Source: Gordonia jinhuaensis | GTDB taxonomy: Bacteria > Actinomycetota > Actinomycetes > Mycobacteriales > Mycobacteriaceae | Assembly: GCF_014639795.1 (NCBI RefSeq) | Contig: NZ_BMGC01000019.1 | Span: forward strand, 1 to 64,000 | Reading direction: 5' to 3' | Length of the DNA: 64,000 nucleotides | Shown here: piece after piece, positions 34,843-43,916 of the stretch | Layout of the letters: each line of letters begins with the position of its first letter | How positions within the stretch are numbered: position 1 is the stretch's first letter | Program-made: the position numbers and the translations under genes | The notes under the pieces: model-generated | Told to the model about the DNA's origin: nothing | The model's database searches: none | The model's input: only the letters and a program-made list of their open reading frames with translations

Positions 34843-35177
34843 TCGAATCGTCCGATCTCGTCCTGGTTTCCGGTCAAGGCCACATCCACGGCAGCGATGA
34901 CGCTCGTGCGGTCGGGCAATCCGAAGGCATAGGAGCTCATGTCCCGGACGGTGCCGGTTCGCGACCGCCACAGCAGCCGCCGCTGGTCTGCAATGGGTGC
35001 ATCGAGCAGGAGAACGGCATTGCCGGAAGCGGGGTCCTCCCAAACGACATGGCGATCGTCGGGGTGATGGGTGGCGGTACATCCCCGCGCCCCACATCCC
35101 CACGCCTCGTGGTCGACGTGGGTCGTCTCACTGCGCACCCACCTGTTGGCGATGTGCTGGTCACGGCCGTCGGTCAT
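34839..35177 (-). CDS. Hypothetical protein between sulfatase and arylsulfotransferase
   Basis: 112 residues with no signal peptide or membrane segment and no recognised domain. A Cys pair CGARGC is flanked by His residues (HVDHEAW, THHPDDRH), so a metal site is possible. It overlaps the arylsulfotransferase start by four bases and lies 91 bases after the sulfatase gene. Its place inside the operon suggests a role in the same sulfate-ester pathway, which is an inference. Confidence 0.6.
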   Translation of the reverse strand: MTDGRDQHIANRWVRSETTHVDHEAWGCGARGCTATHHPDDRHVVWEDPASGNAVLLLDAPIADQRRLLWRSRTGTVRDMSSYAFGLPDRTSVIAAVDVALTGNQDEIGRFE

Positions 35178-35268
35178 CTGCGCACTCCTTCTGATCCGGC
35201 TCGGACGTCTGAGGTGTCTGGACTCTCATGAACGCCGACTGTCGAGCGGTCTCGAATTCCACACGTCC

Positions 35269-36906
35269 TCACGCGAACGGGTTCGCGAAACTTCCGGCCT
35301 GCGTGAAGTAGTCGTGCAATCCCTGCTGCGCTGCGGCAGCCAGATAGGCGGGCAGCGGCTGGTCGACCTCGGTGGCACTCGCCGTAGCCAGCAGCTCCTG
35401 CATCTGCGATCGCAATGTCGATGTGCCACCCGCGAGATTGTCGACCTCGAGCGGGCCGCGTGTGGTGCGATAGTCGTAGAGCTCGAACTCCTGGGTCTGC
35501 GTGTGGTCGATGTCGATGGTGCCGCGCTTCCAGTGCGAGTAGGCGGCGAATTTGGCAGTGGGAGTGCGCACTCCCACCACATGGGCGGGCGCATTGGCGT
35601 CGAAGGCGAGTGCCCCCTCCTCGATGGTGTGCTCGTCAGTGGTGTGCGCGATCCACGGACGTCCAGCCGCATCGGGATTCGAGCAGATCGCGGCGATGTC
35701 GGCACGCGCGGCGAGGTGCGCCAGATTCGGCTCGGACCGCCACGCGTTGCCGCCGGTGGCCACGGTGAGGATGAATGGGGTGAGATCGACGGACGAGACG
35801 AGCTGCGACCGCGACTGCGCCGGACCGGTTCCCCGACTGAGCTTTCCGCGCGGGTCGTGTACCACCAACGGCACCCTGATCGATTCCTCGTACACCGCAC
35901 CGCCTTTGCCGTGCAGACCGTGGGATCCCGCGTAGTCGCCGTGATCAGCGGTGAAGACGACAACCGTGTTGGCGGCGACATCGGGTCGGGCGGCGAGGGT
36001 GTCGAGTACGCGACCTATCTGGACATCGACCTGACGCTGGTACCACAGATAGAGGTTGGCCATCGCGATCCACTGTTTCTCGGCCTGCGGCCCGGAGTAC
36101 TCCGGCACTCCGAAGGCGATGTTCGCAACCTGCCGCAGTGCGGTCTGCAGGCGGGGCTTGTTCTTCTCGAGCTGTTGTGGCGTCTCATAGTTGGGCGGCA
36201 GCGAGGTGATGATCTGCGGGATCGCGTTCTGTTGCTGCACGAGATGTGTCCAGCGCGGCCACCACTGGATGTCGTGCGGATTGACGAATGAGACCGTCGT
36301 ACACCAGGGTCCGTCACCGGCCTTACTGCCGAACCAGTCGATGAACTGGCCGGTGATCGACGGGTCGACGTGCATGCCCTGATTCGGCGATCCGTTGGGC
36401 GATGGGTATGTGCCGCCGGAGAACCCGTAAGCCCCGAGTCCGCCCGGGGTGGTGTCGGGCGTATGTCCGAGGTGCCACTTGCCATACCACCAGGACTGAT
36501 AGCCACGTGCGGAGACGAGTGATCCCCAGGTGGGGAAACCCGACGCCAGGGTGCTCTGGTTGACCAGCATGCAGCCGGTCTGATGTGCGTAGAGGCCGGT
36601 GAGCATCGTCCCGCGTGCCGGCGTACACATCGTGGCGGCGCTGTAGTAGCGGTCGAAGCTCACCCCGCCCGCGCGAATACGGGCGATGTTGGGTAGCAGG
36701 GTCGCGAGTTTCTGCTCCGACGGGAACCACTGCGGCGTACGCATCTCGTCGACGATGACCACAAGGATGTTCGGACGGCTCGGATCGGTATCGGCTCGCG
36801 CCTGGCCGACGCCGCCGCTCGACGTGACAACAGCCGAGGCAGCCGACGCTGCCACCGCCGACGCGGCTGACCGTCCGAAGAACGAACGACGAGTTATCTC
36901 CCCCAT
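35269..36906 (-). CDS. Tat-exported sulfatase (formylglycine type)
   Basis: 545 residues. A twin-arginine signal is at the N-terminus (ITRRSFFGRSAASAVA). The catalytic domain begins PNILVVIVDEMRTPQWFP with metal-binding Asp, and the formylglycine motif C-T-P-A-R is in AATMCTPARGTM. Further elements are YGKWHLGHTP, VSFVNPHDIQWW and VVFTADHGDYAGSHGLHGKG. Folding before Tat export fits the need for cytoplasmic Cys-to-formylglycine conversion. The ATG at 36906 follows AGGAG. It is first in an operon with a 112-residue protein and an arylsulfotransferase and is divergent from a TetR gene. Confidence 0.9.
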   Translation of the reverse strand: MGEITRRSFFGRSAASAVAASAASAVVTSSGGVGQARADTDPSRPNILVVIVDEMRTPQWFPSEQKLATLLPNIARIRAGGVSFDRYYSAATMCTPARGTMLTGLYAHQTGCMLVNQSTLASGFPTWGSLVSARGYQSWWYGKWHLGHTPDTTPGGLGAYGFSGGTYPSPNGSPNQGMHVDPSITGQFIDWFGSKAGDGPWCTTVSFVNPHDIQWWPRWTHLVQQQNAIPQIITSLPPNYETPQQLEKNKPRLQTALRQVANIAFGVPEYSGPQAEKQWIAMANLYLWYQRQVDVQIGRVLDTLAARPDVAANTVVVFTADHGDYAGSHGLHGKGGAVYEESIRVPLVVHDPRGKLSRGTGPAQSRSQLVSSVDLTPFILTVATGGNAWRSEPNLAHLAARADIAAICSNPDAAGRPWIAHTTDEHTIEEGALAFDANAPAHVVGVRTPTAKFAAYSHWKRGTIDIDHTQTQEFELYDYRTTRGPLEVDNLAGGTSTLRSQMQELLATASATEVDQPLPAYLAAAAQQGLHDYFTQAGSFANPFA

Positions 36907-37023
36907 GCGGGCTCCTGTCAACGTGTGGCGCGGTCACCCCGGGTCCGCGCCGATGCGACGCCCTGGTAACCGAACACCACGGTGTGGATGTGGCGACCCC
37001 CGACGCCGAACTTCGACTTAATG

Positions 37024-37050
37024 ATTATACGAATAATTCAGTCGAGTCAA
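37024..37050 (-). promoter_or_regulatory. Sigma-70-type promoter and dyad for the sulfatase operon
   Basis: On the minus strand TTGACT (37050-37045) and a perfect TATAAT (37029-37024) are 15 bases apart, a little short of the ideal 17. The -10 lies inside a small dyad ATTAT-N4-ATAAT (37024-37037), a likely site for the divergent TetR regulator. The stretch is AT-rich in a GC-rich genome. Confidence 0.5.
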
Positions 37051-37191
37051 CCCTCCGGCGCACACGCAATGTCAGCGAAAATCTCAGGTAAACCGTGGTC
37101 AAAGGTCTATGCGGGGAACGACCCTGGCCCGAGCCAACGCTTATACAATGGGCAGATATGTCAAACGGCGTCGGCTGGTTATTCTCATCAC

Positions 37192-37824
37192 ATGACCCCG
37201 GCGCCGGACTCGGCCTCCACCTCGGCGAATGCATTGACGACCCGCGCGTCGACTAGCCACGCGTCGACACGCGAGAAGCTGCTGGACGTCGCTGCCCGTC
37301 ACTTCGCCGAACTCGGGTATCGGCGCACCTCGGTCGCCGCGATCGCTCGCGAACTCTCCATCACGCCGTCGGCGGTGTACTTCCACTTCGAGAACAAAGA
37401 GGATCTGTTCGTCGCCGCATACGACCGCGAAGCCGGTCGCCTCTCCGATGTGGTGCTCGATCCGTCGCGGGCGGCCGGCGACGGGTTCATCGAACAGCTG
37501 ATGCTGGGGCTTGCCACCCAGTTACCCGACTACCCGCTGGTGTACCGGGTGGTCCGCGGCCTCGAACCCACGCTCATGCCCCGACTGGCCACCGGCGAGA
37601 TTCCCGCGCGGCTGCGATCGGCGTTGGCGGTGGCACTACGCAGGGGTCAGGAAGAGGGGTCGGTGCGCACCGACATCGATCGCGAGGTGATGGCCACCGC
37701 TCTCGAATCGATCCTGCTGGCCCTGCTGTTGACCACGGTGCAGGCGCAGGGAGCCGGCCGGGGCGAACGCGCGCTGGCCGTGCGGGAGCTGATCTGGGCG
37801 GCCATCGGGCGGCGTCCCCGATAG
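37192..37824 (+). CDS. TetR-family transcriptional regulator
   Basis: 210 residues. The N-terminal helix-turn-helix is standard (REKLLDVAARHFAELGYRRTSVAAIARELSITPSAVYFHFENKEDLFVAAYDRE). The ligand domain is helical, with EPTLMPRLATGEIPARLRSALAVALRRGQ. It is divergent from the sulfatase operon, with a dyad and a consensus promoter in the gap, so it probably represses that operon. The ATG at 37192 leaves a Ser/Thr/Ala-rich N-terminal extension of about 25 residues. Confidence 0.9.
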   Translation: MTPAPDSASTSANALTTRASTSHASTREKLLDVAARHFAELGYRRTSVAAIARELSITPSAVYFHFENKEDLFVAAYDREAGRLSDVVLDPSRAAGDGFIEQLMLGLATQLPDYPLVYRVVRGLEPTLMPRLATGEIPARLRSALAVALRRGQEEGSVRTDIDREVMATALESILLALLLTTVQAQGAGRGERALAVRELIWAAIGRRPR

Positions 37825-37900
37825 CCACCCGGCGCCGGACACTCTTCCCCACTCGACTCCCCGACAACTCACTTCGGCACACGTGGACGCTCGGGCCACG

Positions 37901-38965
37901 TCAGCCCGCAGACCGCCGTTCGGCGATGTCGGTAGGACGCTGGTCGGCCGTGGCACGTCGCACGGTAGGGAGGTCGACGGTGTACTGGTCGCCGACGGCA
38001 GCGGGGAGTTTCGGCCGACTCCCCGTCTCGTCGTCGGCACCGGCATCGTCAGTGCCGGCAGCGTCCGCGCCCGCAGCGGCGCCGATCGGGCCGTACCAGG
38101 CACGCACGACCTTCGAGGAGGCGATGCCGACCAGCCCGGTGACCACCAGGACCGCGGCGATGACCGTGAGCACCCAGGCCAGCGTCGTGCGCGGCCATGG
38201 CGTGTCGAAGGCGACCAGACCGGCGATGTACCCGACGAACGGGTTCGTGACGCTCATCGCGGCGAGAACCCACGGCAGCGGTCCGGCGGCGAAGGCGCTC
38301 TGGCCCATCACGAGGCCGGTGGCAGTGCTGACGCCGAGGATGTAGACCGGCCAGTCGGTGAGTGCGCCGACGAGTCCACCGGACACGAGGTCCTCGATGG
38401 TGAGTTTGAGTGCCACCGCGGTGACCGCATAACAGATGCCCGCACCGACCGCGAGGAACAGCGCCCCGACCCGTGTGGCGACGCTGCCCGCGGCCACCGC
38501 ACACACCACGACGGCGAAAGCGGCGACGATCAGCGTGATGGCCAGTCGCGCCGGGTGGGCCACCCCGGGACTCTGCACATCCCCCTGCGAGACGATCAGC
38601 AGCGCCAGACCGACGCACACCAGCAGCGCGCACCCCCAGTCGCGGGCACGCGGACGTACCGGGCCGCCGTCGACGGCCGACAGCGGCAGCGTGAACAGCA
38701 GTTGCGTGGACGCCAGCGGCTGCACCACCACCAGCGGTCCGAGGTGTAAGGCCACCGCCTGGACCACGAAGCCGAGAATGTTGGTGATCCACCCGAGCGC
38801 CCAGCTACGGGTGCGGACCAGCCGCGACAGCAGCGCAGGCGAGTTGGTCAGGCCGATGCCCGAATCACCCGACGCGGCCGCTCTGTGCTGCAGAAATGCC
38901 GCGATCGCGAAGAACATGGCCGCGCAGAGACTGGTGGTGACAACCAGTATCACTACGCCCCCCAC
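37901..38965 (-). CDS. DMT-superfamily membrane transporter
   Basis: 354 residues with nine to ten membrane helices in two EamA-like halves (VVQPLASTQLLFTLPLS in the first, AAMSVTNPFVGYIAGLVAFDTPW in the second) and a hydrophilic C-terminal tail of about 65 residues rich in Asp/Ala. The arrangement resembles mycobacterial DMT and NIPA-like proteins. The substrate is unknown. The start is a GTG at 38965. It is convergent with the TetR gene. Confidence 0.8.
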   Translation of the reverse strand: MGGVVILVVTTSLCAAMFFAIAAFLQHRAAASGDSGIGLTNSPALLSRLVRTRSWALGWITNILGFVVQAVALHLGPLVVVQPLASTQLLFTLPLSAVDGGPVRPRARDWGCALLVCVGLALLIVSQGDVQSPGVAHPARLAITLIVAAFAVVVCAVAAGSVATRVGALFLAVGAGICYAVTAVALKLTIEDLVSGGLVGALTDWPVYILGVSTATGLVMGQSAFAAGPLPWVLAAMSVTNPFVGYIAGLVAFDTPWPRTTLAWVLTVIAAVLVVTGLVGIASSKVVRAWYGPIGAAAGADAAGTDDAGADDETGSRPKLPAAVGDQYTVDLPTVRRATADQRPTDIAERRSAG

Positions 38966-39180
38966 GGTCTGACTCGACTACTGACGACAAATGCGCCTAT
39001 CCAGCCATTGTTGCCATATATCTCGAACCGGCCAAGTCAGCGGTGCCGATTGTGTCGAGTCGATCACTGCGCGCGGCATTGGTCGACGATGTCGTCTACG
39101 CCGGGGCGGTGTCGCGCATCGTCACCACGGCACCCAATGGTGTGACCGCCTTGTGCGGCTGTGAGATCAGAGCCTCCCGG

Positions 39181-40158
39181 TCACCGGGATCCGTCGGAGT
39201 AGGTCAGCACCGCGTCGAGATAGCGGTCGACGGCCCCGTCGGCAGCGGTGGAGAAGTACATCGCGGGCTCGACGAGTTCCACTTCGAGGATGGCTGGTCG
39301 ACCATTCAGATCGACCAGATCCACGCGCGCGTAAGCGAGCGGCCCGACGGTCGCGGTGATCGTCGCCAGCGCCTTCTCGGCGACCGCACGCTCGGTGCGG
39401 GTGGCCTGCTCGGCGGTGACGTTCTCGGTGTAGGTGTCGCCGATGAGGCCGCCGCCGACAGCCAGGATCGGACCCTTGCGGAAAGCGTGGGAGAACCGCG
39501 GCGTCGACCGCCCGAGATCACTGCCGGTGCCACCGAAGTAGACCAGCGCCTTCTCCCCCACCTGCGCGACCGAGGGTACGGCGGGTTGGATCATCGCATG
39601 CCGCCCCGAGTCGACGATGCGCGCCGCCAAGGCGAGTGCCCGGTCGTCGCCGCTGTCGAAGAGCCCGGTGTCCACCGAACCGGCCGAGCGGGTGGGTTTG
39701 ACCACCAGTCGCGATGACCGGACCCCGGCGATCGCGCACCTCGCCTCCTCGCGAGTAGCAGCGAATGCGGTGGGCACGACGTCACACCCGGCCGCGACCA
39801 GATCGGTCACGTAGCGCTTGTCACCGTTCCACCCGAGCACCCGCGCGCTGTTGACCAGCCGGCCATCGGCGCCGACACGCTCGATCCACTCGTCGAACTC
39901 GTCGAGATGTCCCGCATAGTTCCACGGGCTGCGCACCAGGATGCGGTGGAATCCGGACCACTCGATGCGAGCGTCGCGCCAGTCGCACAGGGCGGCGTCG
40001 AGACCACGAGCGGCACAGGCGCTCAGCACGACCGGTTCATCCGGGTCGGGGTCGGCGGCCCGCGTGCCGGGATCAGCCGTCACAACGGCCACTGTCAGAC
40101 CGGCCGCCGACATCGCCGGAGTCGGTGCCGTAGCCGGAGTCTGCTCAGCAGGTGTCAC
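39181..40158 (-). CDS. ATP-grasp ligase family protein
   Basis: 325 residues. An N-terminal preATP-grasp domain (CDWRDARIEWSGFHRILVRSPWNYAGHLDEF) precedes an ATP-grasp fold with GDKRYVTDLVAAGCDVVPT, SSRLVVKPTRSAGSVDTGLF and the C-terminal Mg/ATP motif YARVDLVDLNGRPAILEVELVEPAMYF. This layout is that of glutathione-synthetase-like ligases, including DcsG of cycloserine synthesis. It should join a carboxylate to an amine with ATP. No partner biosynthetic genes were found beside it, so the product is unknown. Confidence 0.82.
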   Translation of the reverse strand: MTPAEQTPATAPTPAMSAAGLTVAVVTADPGTRAADPDPDEPVVLSACAARGLDAALCDWRDARIEWSGFHRILVRSPWNYAGHLDEFDEWIERVGADGRLVNSARVLGWNGDKRYVTDLVAAGCDVVPTAFAATREEARCAIAGVRSSRLVVKPTRSAGSVDTGLFDSGDDRALALAARIVDSGRHAMIQPAVPSVAQVGEKALVYFGGTGSDLGRSTPRFSHAFRKGPILAVGGGLIGDTYTENVTAEQATRTERAVAEKALATITATVGPLAYARVDLVDLNGRPAILEVELVEPAMYFSTAADGAVDRYLDAVLTYSDGSR

Positions 40159-40219
40159 GAACGCACATTGTCACATGGCCGATCGGTGTCACCAGCTCTG
40201 CTCCGGAACCGCAGCCGCC

Positions 40220-41986
40220 CTACACGGGCTGTGCAGAGCCCCGACGCCGGGCACGTTGGCGGACCGGGTCGGGGTAGGGCACCGCGTCGATCAGCGCCCG
40301 CGTGTAGTCGGCGGTGGGATCGGTGAGGACCGCGCGTGCATCCCCAGACTCCACCACCCGACCCGCTCGGAGCACCACCACACGGTCGCAGACCTGTTCC
40401 ACCACGGCGAGGTCGTGGCTGATGAACAGCGCGGCGAAGCCGATGTCGTGCTGCAGTGCGGCGAAGAGGTCCAGAACCCGTGCCTGCACCGACACGTCGA
40501 GTGCGCTGGTCGGCTCGTCGGCGATCAACAGATCCGGATCGACCGCCAGAGCGCGGGCCAATGCGACACGCTGCCGTTGTCCGCCGGAGAGCTCATGGGG
40601 CAGCCGCGGGGCGAAGGACTCGGGTAGCCGGACCGCGTCGAGCAGTTCGAGGACGCGTCGCCGTCGCGACGTGCGGCCCCCCACCCCCTGGATGTCGAGC
40701 GGTTCACGGATGGACTCGCCGACGGTGAACCGCGGGTCGAGTGATGCCGCCGGATCCTGCGGGACGAAGGAGACCCGGCGTCGTGCCGCCCGCAGTCGTC
40801 GGCCGCGCAGCTCGGTGATGTCGGTACCGGCCAGCTCGATCGTGCCGCCGGCGATCGGGACCAGTCCACCCACGGCACGTCCCAGAGTGGTCTTGCCGGA
40901 ACCAGATTCGCCGACCAGACCGACCACCTCCCCGCGGCGCACATGCAGCGACACCGCATCCAGCGCGATATGTCCGCCCCGGTGGAGCCCGCCGCCGAAG
41001 CGGACGGTGAGGTTGCGCACGCGCACGGCTTCGTCCGGGCTGCTATGATCGCGCTCACCGTCCTCAGGTCCCGCCACGAGCGCGTCGGCAGAACCCGGCT
41101 CCGACTGTGCTGCACCCGATTCCGCTCGCGGCAGCCGGGGCACCGCCGCGAGGAGCTGGCGGGTGTAGGCGTGCGTGGGCGCGGCGAAGATGTCGAACAC
41201 ATCGCCGCGTTCAACGACCTCGCCGAGCTGCACGACCACCACCTGATCGGCGATGTCGGCGACCACTCCGAGATTGTGCGTGATCAGCAGGACACCGGTA
41301 CCGAGCCGGTCGCGCAACCGCACGAGGAGGCTGAGGATCTCCTCCTGCACCGACACGTCGAGCGCGGTGGTCGGCTCGTCGGCCAGCAGCAGCACCGGCT
41401 CGCCCGCAAGCGCCAACGCGATCACCACGCGCTGGCGCTGTCCGCCGGAGAGCTGATGCGGGTAATAGTCGACCCTGGTCTGGGGATCGGGAATCTCCAC
41501 GAGCGTCAACAGCTCGACGGCACGCTCGCGCGCCCGGGTGCGCGAAACCGGGCCGTGGGCCCGGAGTGCCTGCTGCAGTTGCCATCCCACCGTGCGCACG
41601 GGATTCAGTGCGGTCTGGGGCTCCTGGAAGATCATCGCGACCTTGCTGCCGCGGATCGCGTTGAGCTCCTTCTCGGCCACACCGAGCACCTCAACGCCAT
41701 CCACCTTCACCGACCCCTGCGCCGATGCGCCGTCGGGGAGCAGACCGATCGCCGCACGCGCGGTCATCGTCTTCCCCGACCCGGACTCGCCGACCAGCGC
41801 GACGATCTGACCGCGCTCGACGCTCAGACTCACCCCCGATACGGCCGGACGCGGGTAGTCGAAGGAGACCACGAGATCCTCCACGACGAGGGCGGGGACG
41901 CCGCGAGCAGGATCGACACCGGCGGGCGTCACCGTCGAGGACGGTTCGGCTGTCGAATCGGGCTGGGCTGCAGAAGAATCGGTCAT
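40220..41986 (-). CDS. Fused oligopeptide-type ABC ATPase (DppD-DppF-like)
   Basis: 588 residues with two complete nucleotide-binding domains. Domain 1 has Walker A GESGSGKTMT, Q-loop FQEPQTALNP, signature LSGGQRQRV and Walker B LLLADEPTTALD. Domain 2 has GESGSGKTTL, VPQDPAASLDP, LSGGQRQRV and LLIADEPTSALD. The inter-domain linker is acidic. It drives the peptide/opine-type importer formed with the two permeases and the binding lipoprotein upstream. The ATG at 41986 overlaps the permease stop (TGATG). Confidence 0.92.
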   Translation of the reverse strand: MTDSSAAQPDSTAEPSSTVTPAGVDPARGVPALVVEDLVVSFDYPRPAVSGVSLSVERGQIVALVGESGSGKTMTARAAIGLLPDGASAQGSVKVDGVEVLGVAEKELNAIRGSKVAMIFQEPQTALNPVRTVGWQLQQALRAHGPVSRTRARERAVELLTLVEIPDPQTRVDYYPHQLSGGQRQRVVIALALAGEPVLLLADEPTTALDVSVQEEILSLLVRLRDRLGTGVLLITHNLGVVADIADQVVVVQLGEVVERGDVFDIFAAPTHAYTRQLLAAVPRLPRAESGAAQSEPGSADALVAGPEDGERDHSSPDEAVRVRNLTVRFGGGLHRGGHIALDAVSLHVRRGEVVGLVGESGSGKTTLGRAVGGLVPIAGGTIELAGTDITELRGRRLRAARRRVSFVPQDPAASLDPRFTVGESIREPLDIQGVGGRTSRRRRVLELLDAVRLPESFAPRLPHELSGGQRQRVALARALAVDPDLLIADEPTSALDVSVQARVLDLFAALQHDIGFAALFISHDLAVVEQVCDRVVVLRAGRVVESGDARAVLTDPTADYTRALIDAVPYPDPVRQRARRRGSAQPV

Positions 41987-42960
41987 CAGAGCCTCCGGCC
42001 GATGGTGATGGACTGGGCGATCAGATAGAAGCCGAGTACGAGTGCCGAGATCACGATCAGCGGCCCGACGGAAAACCACGGATTGGTCTCGAGATAATCG
42101 TTGCCCGCCGACAGGATCGACCCGAGTGACGGGGTGGGTGCGGTGACGCCGATACCCAGAAAGCTCAGCGCGCCCTCGACGAACACCGCCAGCGACAACG
42201 ACAGCGCGATCTGCACGCCGAGTGCCTCCACCGAGTTGGGAAGCACGTGCCGGGTGAGTATCCGAGCGGTGCTCGCGCCACTCACCCTGGCCGCCTCGAC
42301 ATAGGGCATCTCCCGCACCCGCAGTACCGCCGTGCGCGTGAGCCGACCGAAGATCGGGATCTCCGCGAGGGCGATGACGATCCCGACCGTCACCGCGCCG
42401 GGTGAGAGGACCGCGGTGAGTGCGATCCCCAGCACCAGTGCCGGGAAGGCGAGGATCACGTCGAAGAACCGTTGTGTCACCACGTCGCTGACGGGATTGA
42501 CCACGCTGACCAGACCCAGTGCGGTGCCGATGATCGCGCCGATCGGAACCGCGACGAACACGATCAGCAGATCCACCCGGATGCCGAACAACACTCGGGT
42601 GAGCACATCGCGGTTCACATCGTCGGTACCGAGCCAGTGCGCGCCACTCGGCGGGAGCAGGTAGGCGCCGTCGATCTGCTGCGTCGGCCCGTAGCCGGTG
42701 AGCAGCGGGGCGAGAACACCGAGTGCGATCACCACCACCACCAGACTCATGCCGACCAGTCCGGTCCCGCGACTGAGGCTGCGCCACAGCGGCTCTCGGC
42801 GGGTGGGGCGTTCCTTGTCGGCGGGGCTCTCGGGGACCAGCCCGGGTTCGACGGTCAACGACGCCTGCGAGCGGTCACGTGAGTCGTTGCCCGCGAGCGC
42901 CGTGTGCACGCCGTCAACGGACTCCGGCGATGCGGTCGCGCCGGATGAGGTGGATGTCAT
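41986..42960 (-). CDS. ABC transporter permease, DppC-like
   Basis: 324 residues. A long hydrophilic N-terminus of about 65 residues precedes six membrane helices. The DppC motif HWLGTDDVNRDVLTRVLFGIRVDL and the ATPase-contact EAA loop EAARVSGASTARILTRHVLPN are both present. It starts four bases inside the end of the preceding permease (ATGA overlap) and is the second permease of the importer. Confidence 0.92.
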   Translation of the reverse strand: MTSTSSGATASPESVDGVHTALAGNDSRDRSQASLTVEPGLVPESPADKERPTRREPLWRSLSRGTGLVGMSLVVVVIALGVLAPLLTGYGPTQQIDGAYLLPPSGAHWLGTDDVNRDVLTRVLFGIRVDLLIVFVAVPIGAIIGTALGLVSVVNPVSDVVTQRFFDVILAFPALVLGIALTAVLSPGAVTVGIVIALAEIPIFGRLTRTAVLRVREMPYVEAARVSGASTARILTRHVLPNSVEALGVQIALSLSLAVFVEGALSFLGIGVTAPTPSLGSILSAGNDYLETNPWFSVGPLIVISALVLGFYLIAQSITIGRRL

Positions 42961-43916
42961 GGTCGTCCTCCCAGTCGGATACGCGGGTCGAGCCAGGCGT
43001 GGGCGACGTCGGCGAGTAGTTGCAGCGTCACGAACACGGTCACCGAGAGGAGGACCAGCACCTGCACGAGGGGGTAGTCGCGGCTGGCGATGCCTTCCTC
43101 GGTGAGCAGACCCAGACCCGGCCAGCCGAAGATCGACTCCACCAGGATCGCCCCACCCAGTAGCGACCCGACGGTGATGCCCAGTGCGGTGAGCGTCGAC
43201 GGCAGCGCATTGCGCAGCGCATGTCTGAGCACGATCGAGCGGTGGGAGATTCCCAACGACCGCGCGGTCATCACATACGGCGAGCGCAGTTCGGTGCGTA
43301 ACGCTTCGGTGAGAAAGCGCGCGAGCATCGCACCGGCGGGCAGGCCGAGAGTGATGGCCGGCAGCATCAGGTACTGCAGGGTGAACGACACGTTCTCGGT
43401 GAGGCCGCCCGGCGGGGTGCCGCCGGCCGGCAACACCCGCGCATGGATCGCGAACACCAGGATCACCACGGTGCCGACCACGAAGGGCGGCACGGCGATC
43501 GCGACCGCATTCACCACCGTGAGTACCGCGGTGAGATAGCGGTTGTCGACGATGGTGGCAGCCAACGAGAACACGACGGCGAACAGCAGCGCGACCACCA
43601 GCGCGGCGAGGGTCAGGACCACTGTGTTGGCCAAGCCATAACCCACGAGGTCGTTGACCGACCCGCCGACGCGATAGCTCTGCCCGAAGTCGCCGGTGAG
43701 CACCCCGCCGATCCAGTGGCCGTACTGCACGATTAAATTCTGGTCCAGACCCAGGTCGTGACGGATCGCGGCGAGCTCGGCAGGCGAGGCGTCGCCGCCG
43801 GCGAGAGCCGCTTCTGGTCCGCCCGGGATCACCCGGACCATCGCGAAGATCAGCAGTGAGGCGACGAACAGCACGATGAGTGCTGCGGGAACGCGTCGCA
43901 GGAGATAACCCGTCAT
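42957..43916 (-). CDS. ABC transporter permease, DppB-like
   Basis: 319 residues, six membrane helices, starting with the DppB pattern YLLRRVPAALIVLFVASLLIF and the soluble loop with RHDLGLDQNLIVQYGHWIGG. The EAA-type loop is TARSLGISHRSIVLRHALRNAL, and VESIFGWPGLGLL follows. The ATG at 43916 overlaps the stop of the binding-protein gene by four bases. It forms the channel with the DppC-like subunit. Confidence 0.92.
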   Translation of the reverse strand: MTGYLLRRVPAALIVLFVASLLIFAMVRVIPGGPEAALAGGDASPAELAAIRHDLGLDQNLIVQYGHWIGGVLTGDFGQSYRVGGSVNDLVGYGLANTVVLTLAALVVALLFAVVFSLAATIVDNRYLTAVLTVVNAVAIAVPPFVVGTVVILVFAIHARVLPAGGTPPGGLTENVSFTLQYLMLPAITLGLPAGAMLARFLTEALRTELRSPYVMTARSLGISHRSIVLRHALRNALPSTLTALGITVGSLLGGAILVESIFGWPGLGLLTEEGIASRDYPLVQVLVLLSVTVFVTLQLLADVAHAWLDPRIRLGGRP

